Source: Sphingomonas caeni
Lineage (GTDB): Bacteria > Pseudomonadota > Alphaproteobacteria > Sphingomonadales > Sphingomonadaceae
Length of the DNA stretch: 64,000 bases
Reading direction: 5' to 3'
Assembly (NCBI RefSeq): GCF_026013415.1
Contig: NZ_JAPDOK010000004.1
Location: 124,001-188,000, forward strand
This document shows positions 60,729-64,000 of this stretch, in pieces. The notes beneath the pieces are model-generated. The model did not search any database. It had not been told where the DNA came from and worked only from the letters and a program-made list of their open reading frames with translations. Both the position numbers and the translations under genes were made by a program. The stretch's first letter is position 1; every line of letters begins with the position of its first letter.

Positions 60729-61484
60729 TCAGGCGCGGGCTTTCTCGCCGTCCGCGTCGCGATTGACGTCGCGCCAGAACAGCATCGCCAGCACGCGGCG
60801 GCTGCGCCCGGCATCGAAGCCGACCGCGACATCGACGGTCGCCGGATTGGCATAGGTGCCGAAGATCATGTCCCACACCGGCAGGTCGCCGAAGTTGCGC
60901 GAATGGACCCCGCGTTCGTGATGCAGGCAATGCGCCTCGGGACGCTGGACGAACCAGCCGACCCAGCGCGGCGTGCGCAGGTTCCAATGCTGGAACAGCG
61001 CGATGACGAAGCCAGCAAGGCCCGCAATCGCCGCCGCGGCGGGCGATCCGCCGAGCAGCCAGGCGGCGAGCGTCGTCATCCCGGCCTGCACCGCGACGTC
61101 GAACGGGTGGAACATCATCGCCGAGGCGATATCGACGCGCTGCACCGAATGATGAAGCTGGTGCCCCATCCGCCAGAGCAGGTCGAAGCGGTGCTGGATG
61201 CGGTGCGTCCAATAGGTGAGGAAGGTCGTCAGCAGCAGGACCGGCGCCGCGCCCCATAGCCCCATCCAGGCCAGGTCGAGCGGACTTGCCTGCGGCAGCA
61301 GCGGGAGGAGGAGCGGGGGCACTGCGGCGTTGACCGCGAGCGAGACGATCAGCGCGGCGATGCCCAGTACGCGCCAAAGGCGGATGCGCGGGAAATACTG
61401 CGTATCGCGGGCGGCAGGCTCGATCAGCATGAACAGCAGGAAAAGCAGGGGCAGCGACAGCCCCACGATCATATCCAACGGCAT
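60729..61484 (-). CDS. Sterol desaturase/fatty-acid hydroxylase family protein
   Basis: A 251-residue di-iron membrane protein starting at ATG 61484 after GAGGAGGG. Histidine boxes: HRIQH (94-98), HQLHH (108-112) and HCLHH (185-189), with several hydrophobic segments. Such enzymes hydroxylate or desaturate lipids, including carotenoids and sterol-like molecules. Its divergent promoter has the same ECF-like elements as its neighbours, so it probably modifies membrane lipids under the same stress signal. Confidence 0.92.
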   Translation of the reverse strand: MPLDMIVGLSLPLLFLLFMLIEPAARDTQYFPRIRLWRVLGIAALIVSLAVNAAVPPLLLPLLPQASPLDLAWMGLWGAAPVLLLTTFLTYWTHRIQHRFDLLWRMGHQLHHSVQRVDIASAMMFHPFDVAVQAGMTTLAAWLLGGSPAAAAIAGLAGFVIALFQHWNLRTPRWVGWFVQRPEAHCLHHERGVHSRNFGDLPVWDMIFGTYANPATVDVAVGFDAGRSRRVLAMLFWRDVNRDADGEKARA

Positions 61485-61506
61485 GGAACCCTCCTCTTCG
61501 CGGAGA

Positions 61507-61534
61507 ATACGGCGGAGGCGCGCCGTTCGGATGC
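61507..61534 (-). promoter_or_regulatory. Putative ECF-sigma promoter of the desaturase gene
   Basis: On the minus strand GCATCC (61534-61529) is followed after 16 bp by CCGTAT (61512-61507), about 23 bp before the start codon. Spacing matches the other three sites. Confidence 0.55.
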
Positions 61535-61545
61535 TGCGCCCGCCC

Positions 61546-61573
61546 GCATCCGAAAGGAAGGGTTCACTGGTAT
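61546..61573 (+). promoter_or_regulatory. Putative ECF-sigma promoter of the alpha/beta-hydrolase gene
   Basis: GCATCC (61546-61551), 16 bp, TGGTAT (61568-61573). The ATG is only 8 bp beyond, so the transcript may be leaderless or nearly so. Confidence 0.5.
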
Positions 61574-61580
61574 CGGCGGC

Positions 61581-62597
61581 ATGTGCTTTCCCGCTCCTTC
61601 GCGCTTGCTCGCATTCGTGCTCGCAGCCCTGCTGGCACCCTGCGCGGCGCACGCGCAAGCCGGACCGGCTCCCTATCCGCTGTCAGCCTATGCGAGGCCG
61701 GCCGGGCTGGTGGCGCTGCCCGATGGACGCCGGATCGAATTGCGCTGCGAAGGCAGCGGTGGGCCGACGGTGGTGCTTTCAGCCGGCCTCGGTTTCTGGT
61801 CGCTGCATTGGCGCCATGTCCAGCCGCTGGTCGCGCGCCGGGTCCGCGTGTGCGCGGCCGACCGCGCCGGGTTCGGGCACAGCGACCCGCCCGCCGCGGC
61901 GCAGGCTCTGTTCGAGACCGCCGGGGACCTCCACGCGGCGTTGCACGCGGCCGGGATACCGGGCCCCTATGTGCTGGTCGGGCATTCGGTGGGCGGGATC
62001 GAGATGCGCATGTTCGCCGCGCGCTGGCCGGACGAGGTCGCGGCGATGGTGCTGGTCGATACCAGCATCGAGCGCCAGGAGGCCGCCATGGCCGAAGTCG
62101 CCCCCGGAATCGCGGCCGAGGATGCGGCGTGGGAAAAGACGCTCCGGGCCTGCGAGGCCGCCGCCCGCGCCGGTCCGATCGTGCCGGGTTCGCCCCTGGC
62201 GGACGATTGCATGCTGCCGCTTCCGGAGGGCGCGCCCGCCGAGTTGAGCGCGATCTGGCCCAGGCTCACGACGGGTCCGATGCTGTTCGCGAGCGAGCTC
62301 AGGATTCTCGCGGGGATGGAGCAGGCGGGGCCGTTCGATACCGCGCGCCTCGACCTTGGCGACAAGCCGCTGATCGTGCTGAGCGCCGGGATCGATCCGC
62401 CGGTATCGCCCGGTCTCAAGGCCGAGTCCGATGCATTCTCGCTGGTGTGGCGCCGGCGGCACCAGCAACTCGCGCTTATGTCCCGGCGCGGGGTCGAGCG
62501 GCTCGTGCCCGGGAGCGACCATCGCAGTTTCCTGACCGAGCCCGGTGCGGTCGTCGCGGCGGTCGACGAGGTTCTCGCGATGCTTCGCCGCCGATAG
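61581..62597 (+). CDS. Exported alpha/beta hydrolase
   Basis: A 338-residue hydrolase with a signal peptide (LLAFVLAALLAPCAAHAQ). The nucleophile elbow is GHSVGG (S136), with ADRAGFGHS before it and the likely catalytic His in VPGSDHRSFL near the C-terminus. It resembles esterase or haloperoxidase-like hydrolases. The start is the ATG 8 bp from the inferred -10. The substrate is unknown. Confidence 0.88.
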   Translation: MCFPAPSRLLAFVLAALLAPCAAHAQAGPAPYPLSAYARPAGLVALPDGRRIELRCEGSGGPTVVLSAGLGFWSLHWRHVQPLVARRVRVCAADRAGFGHSDPPAAAQALFETAGDLHAALHAAGIPGPYVLVGHSVGGIEMRMFAARWPDEVAAMVLVDTSIERQEAAMAEVAPGIAAEDAAWEKTLRACEAAARAGPIVPGSPLADDCMLPLPEGAPAELSAIWPRLTTGPMLFASELRILAGMEQAGPFDTARLDLGDKPLIVLSAGIDPPVSPGLKAESDAFSLVWRRRHQQLALMSRRGVERLVPGSDHRSFLTEPGAVVAAVDEVLAMLRRR

Positions 62598-62608
62598 CCG
62601 GCCCGGCT

Positions 62609-62636
62609 GCATCCGAACGGCGGCGCCTCCCGGTAA
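62609..62636 (+). promoter_or_regulatory. Putative ECF-sigma promoter of the SRPBCC gene
   Basis: GCATCC (62609-62614), 16 bp, CGGTAA (62631-62636), identical in both elements and spacing to the fasciclin promoter. Confidence 0.6.
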
Positions 62637-62663
62637 GCGGTCCATGCCGTTTTGGAGATCGCC

Positions 62664-63119
62664 GTGCAGTTCGACCTTGTGACCGACTGGACCTTCGACC
62701 AGCCGATCGAGCGCGTGTGGAAGCTGTTGCACGACCCGCGGGGCTGGCCGCGCTGGTGGCCCGCGGTGCTGCGCGTCGAGCAGGTCGAGCATGGCGACGA
62801 GACCGGGGTGGGCGCGGTCAACCATTTCGAGTGGCAGACGGCGTTGCCCTATCGGCTGGCGTTCGAGATGCGGGTGACCCGTCTCGAGCCGATGGCGCTG
62901 ATCGAGGGCCGGGCGGTCGGCGACCTTGACGGCCGCGGTCTCTGGACGCTTCGCGAGGCGGCGGACGCGACCCATGTGCGCTACCAATGGACGGTCGGCC
63001 TGCGGAAGCGCTGGATGCGGTGGCTGGTGCCGCTGCTCGCCCCGGTCTTCATCTGGAACCATAACCGCGTCATGGAGCAGGGGCGCCGGGGCCTCGAACG
63101 CGCGCTCGCCGAGGCATGA
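62664..63119 (+). CDS. SRPBCC (START-like) family protein
   Basis: A 151-residue helix-grip protein: FDLVTDWTFDQPIERVWKLLHDPRGWPRWWPAVLRVEQVE, then a curved sheet and a C-terminal helix RVMEQGRRGLERALAEA. It is similar to polyketide-cyclase/dehydrase family proteins that bind hydrophobic ligands. GTG at 62664 with GGAGAT upstream is preferred over TTG at 62652. The stop overlaps the next gene's ATG by 4 bp. Confidence 0.87.
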   Translation: MQFDLVTDWTFDQPIERVWKLLHDPRGWPRWWPAVLRVEQVEHGDETGVGAVNHFEWQTALPYRLAFEMRVTRLEPMALIEGRAVGDLDGRGLWTLREAADATHVRYQWTVGLRKRWMRWLVPLLAPVFIWNHNRVMEQGRRGLERALAEA

Positions 63120-64000
63120 GGACCAGCCTGCCGCGCCGGCTGCTGCTGGTGACCCTGCTCAGTGTCGTCGCGGTTGCCGCGCTGCTGGTCACGTGGAACC
63201 CGCTCGCTGCCTTCAACCTAATCGCGCCCAAGGATGCGGGCTCGCGCATCGCGGCGTCCGGCATCGCCTATGGGTCCGAGAGCCGGCAGCGGCTGGATGT
63301 GTACCGGCCCGCGGGAGCCGCGCAGGGGCTGCCGACGATCGTCTTCTTCTATGGCGGCGCGTGGAGCAGCGGGTCGCGCGGCGACTATGAATTTGCCGCG
63401 CGGGCGCTCGCCGCGCGGGGCTTCGTCGTCATCGTGCCGGACTATCGGCTGGTGCCCGAAATCGTCTTCCCGGATTTCCTGCGCGATTGCGCCGCGGCGG
63501 TGCGCTGGGCGCGCGGCCACGCGCGCGAGTTTGGCGGGGACGGCGAGCGCCTCTTCCTCATCGGCCATTCGGCGGGAGCCTATAATGCGATGATGCTCGC
63601 GCTCGACGGCCGCTGGCTCGGCAGCGAGCGCGGCGCGATCCGCGGCGTGGTGGGGATCGCGGGTCCCTATGACTTCGTGCCGTTCGACGACCAGGCGGCG
63701 ATTGCCGCGTTCGGCGGCTGGCCCGACGCCGCGGACACGCAGCCGGTCAATCATGTCGGTCCGGCTCCGCCGATCCTGTTGCTGCACGGTACCGCGGACG
63801 ACCGGGTCCGGCCGCGAAACAGCGAGGCGCTCTATGCGAGGCTCAAAGCGGCCGGCGATCCCGTCGAGCTCAAGACCTATCCGGGTGTCAGCCATGCCGA
63901 CATCATGCTCGCCCTCTCCCGCCCGCTGCGCGAACGCGCGCCGACGCTCGACGATATCGGCCGATTCGTGGCGCGGCGGGCGATGCAGCAACACGGAGGG
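63116..64000 (+). CDS. Alpha/beta hydrolase (BD-FAE/esterase type), 3' end beyond the window
   Basis: An open frame of 295 codons without a stop at the window edge. An N-terminal hydrophobic segment (LLLVTLLSVVAVAALLV) is a signal or anchor. The oxyanion motif YGGAWSSG, nucleophile S152 in GHSAGAYN, the Asp region GTADDRVRP and the His in VSHADIM form a complete catalytic triad, so little is missing. It resembles esterase/lipase-type hydrolases. It overlaps the SRPBCC gene by 4 bp, forming an operon under the ECF-like promoter at 62609. Confidence 0.85.
   Translation, partial: MRTSLPRRLLLVTLLSVVAVAALLVTWNPLAAFNLIAPKDAGSRIAASGIAYGSESRQRLDVYRPAGAAQGLPTIVFFYGGAWSSGSRGDYEFAARALAARGFVVIVPDYRLVPEIVFPDFLRDCAAAVRWARGHAREFGGDGERLFLIGHSAGAYNAMMLALDGRWLGSERGAIRGVVGIAGPYDFVPFDDQAAIAAFGGWPDAADTQPVNHVGPAPPILLLHGTADDRVRPRNSEALYARLKAAGDPVELKTYPGVSHADIMLALSRPLRERAPTLDDIGRFVARRAMQQHGG

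Overview
The window looks like chromosomal DNA of an alphaproteobacterium of the Sphingomonadaceae (Sphingomonas-like). The evidence is very high GC with strong GC at third codon positions, a CxxC-less Fur, a MucR/Ros regulator, a conserved miaB–plsC–fur–tsaB neighbourhood, an Rrf2-led suf operon, TonB receptors, and dispersed palindromes typical of that group. No rRNA, tRNA, CRISPR array, prophage or transposase gene is visible. The genus is an inference from gene content and order.

Layout. 1-7.4 kb is housekeeping, mostly on the minus strand: miaB, plsC, fur, a MucR regulator, and the overlapping run nfu–nitroreductase–tsaB–rimI. 7.7-16.5 kb holds a secreted M16 protease, a long-chain acyl-CoA ligase, gamma-glutamyltransferase, pyrD and an AraC regulator; a hairpin-rich stretch ending in an intrinsic terminator lies at 15.39-15.50 kb. 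16.6-23.5 kb is the suf iron-sulfur assembly operon (Rrf2 regulator, sufB, sufC, sufD, sufS, a DUF59 protein, sufA). It is interrupted after sufB by a DUF559 nuclease cassette with inverted repeats and a duplicated sufB 3' end. 23.6-28.4 kb has an aldo/keto reductase, a GreA/B-like factor, a Crp/Fnr regulator, a TPR–SLOG-like–degenerate cyclase protein and a divergent membrane protein.

28.8-38.8 kb reads as a catabolic island: TonB receptor, acyl-CoA ligase, secreted carboxylesterase, MFS transporter, TetR regulator, SDR and GH1 beta-glucosidase. It would suit import and breakdown of a glycosylated or esterified compound, substrate unknown. 39.1-45.0 kb is a tightly overlapping glycan operon (GtrA, GT2, nucleotidyltransferase, flippase-like/kinase fusion, HAD phosphatase, membrane GT-like protein). 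45.0-55.9 kb is a complete N-acetylglucosamine pathway: GH20 hexosaminidase, NagR, NagX, NagB-II, NagA, a fused EIIA-HPr-EI, and EIIBC.

55.8-64 kb contains a FAD monooxygenase and a DUF418 membrane protein, then a set of envelope and redox genes (fasciclin, cytochrome b561, Mo oxidoreductase, sterol desaturase, alpha/beta hydrolases, SRPBCC). Four promoters of this last set share GCATCC-N16-(C/T)(G/C)GTA(A/T) with identical spacing, which suggests one ECF-type sigma regulon. The first gene (1-395) and the last gene (63116-64000) run off the window.
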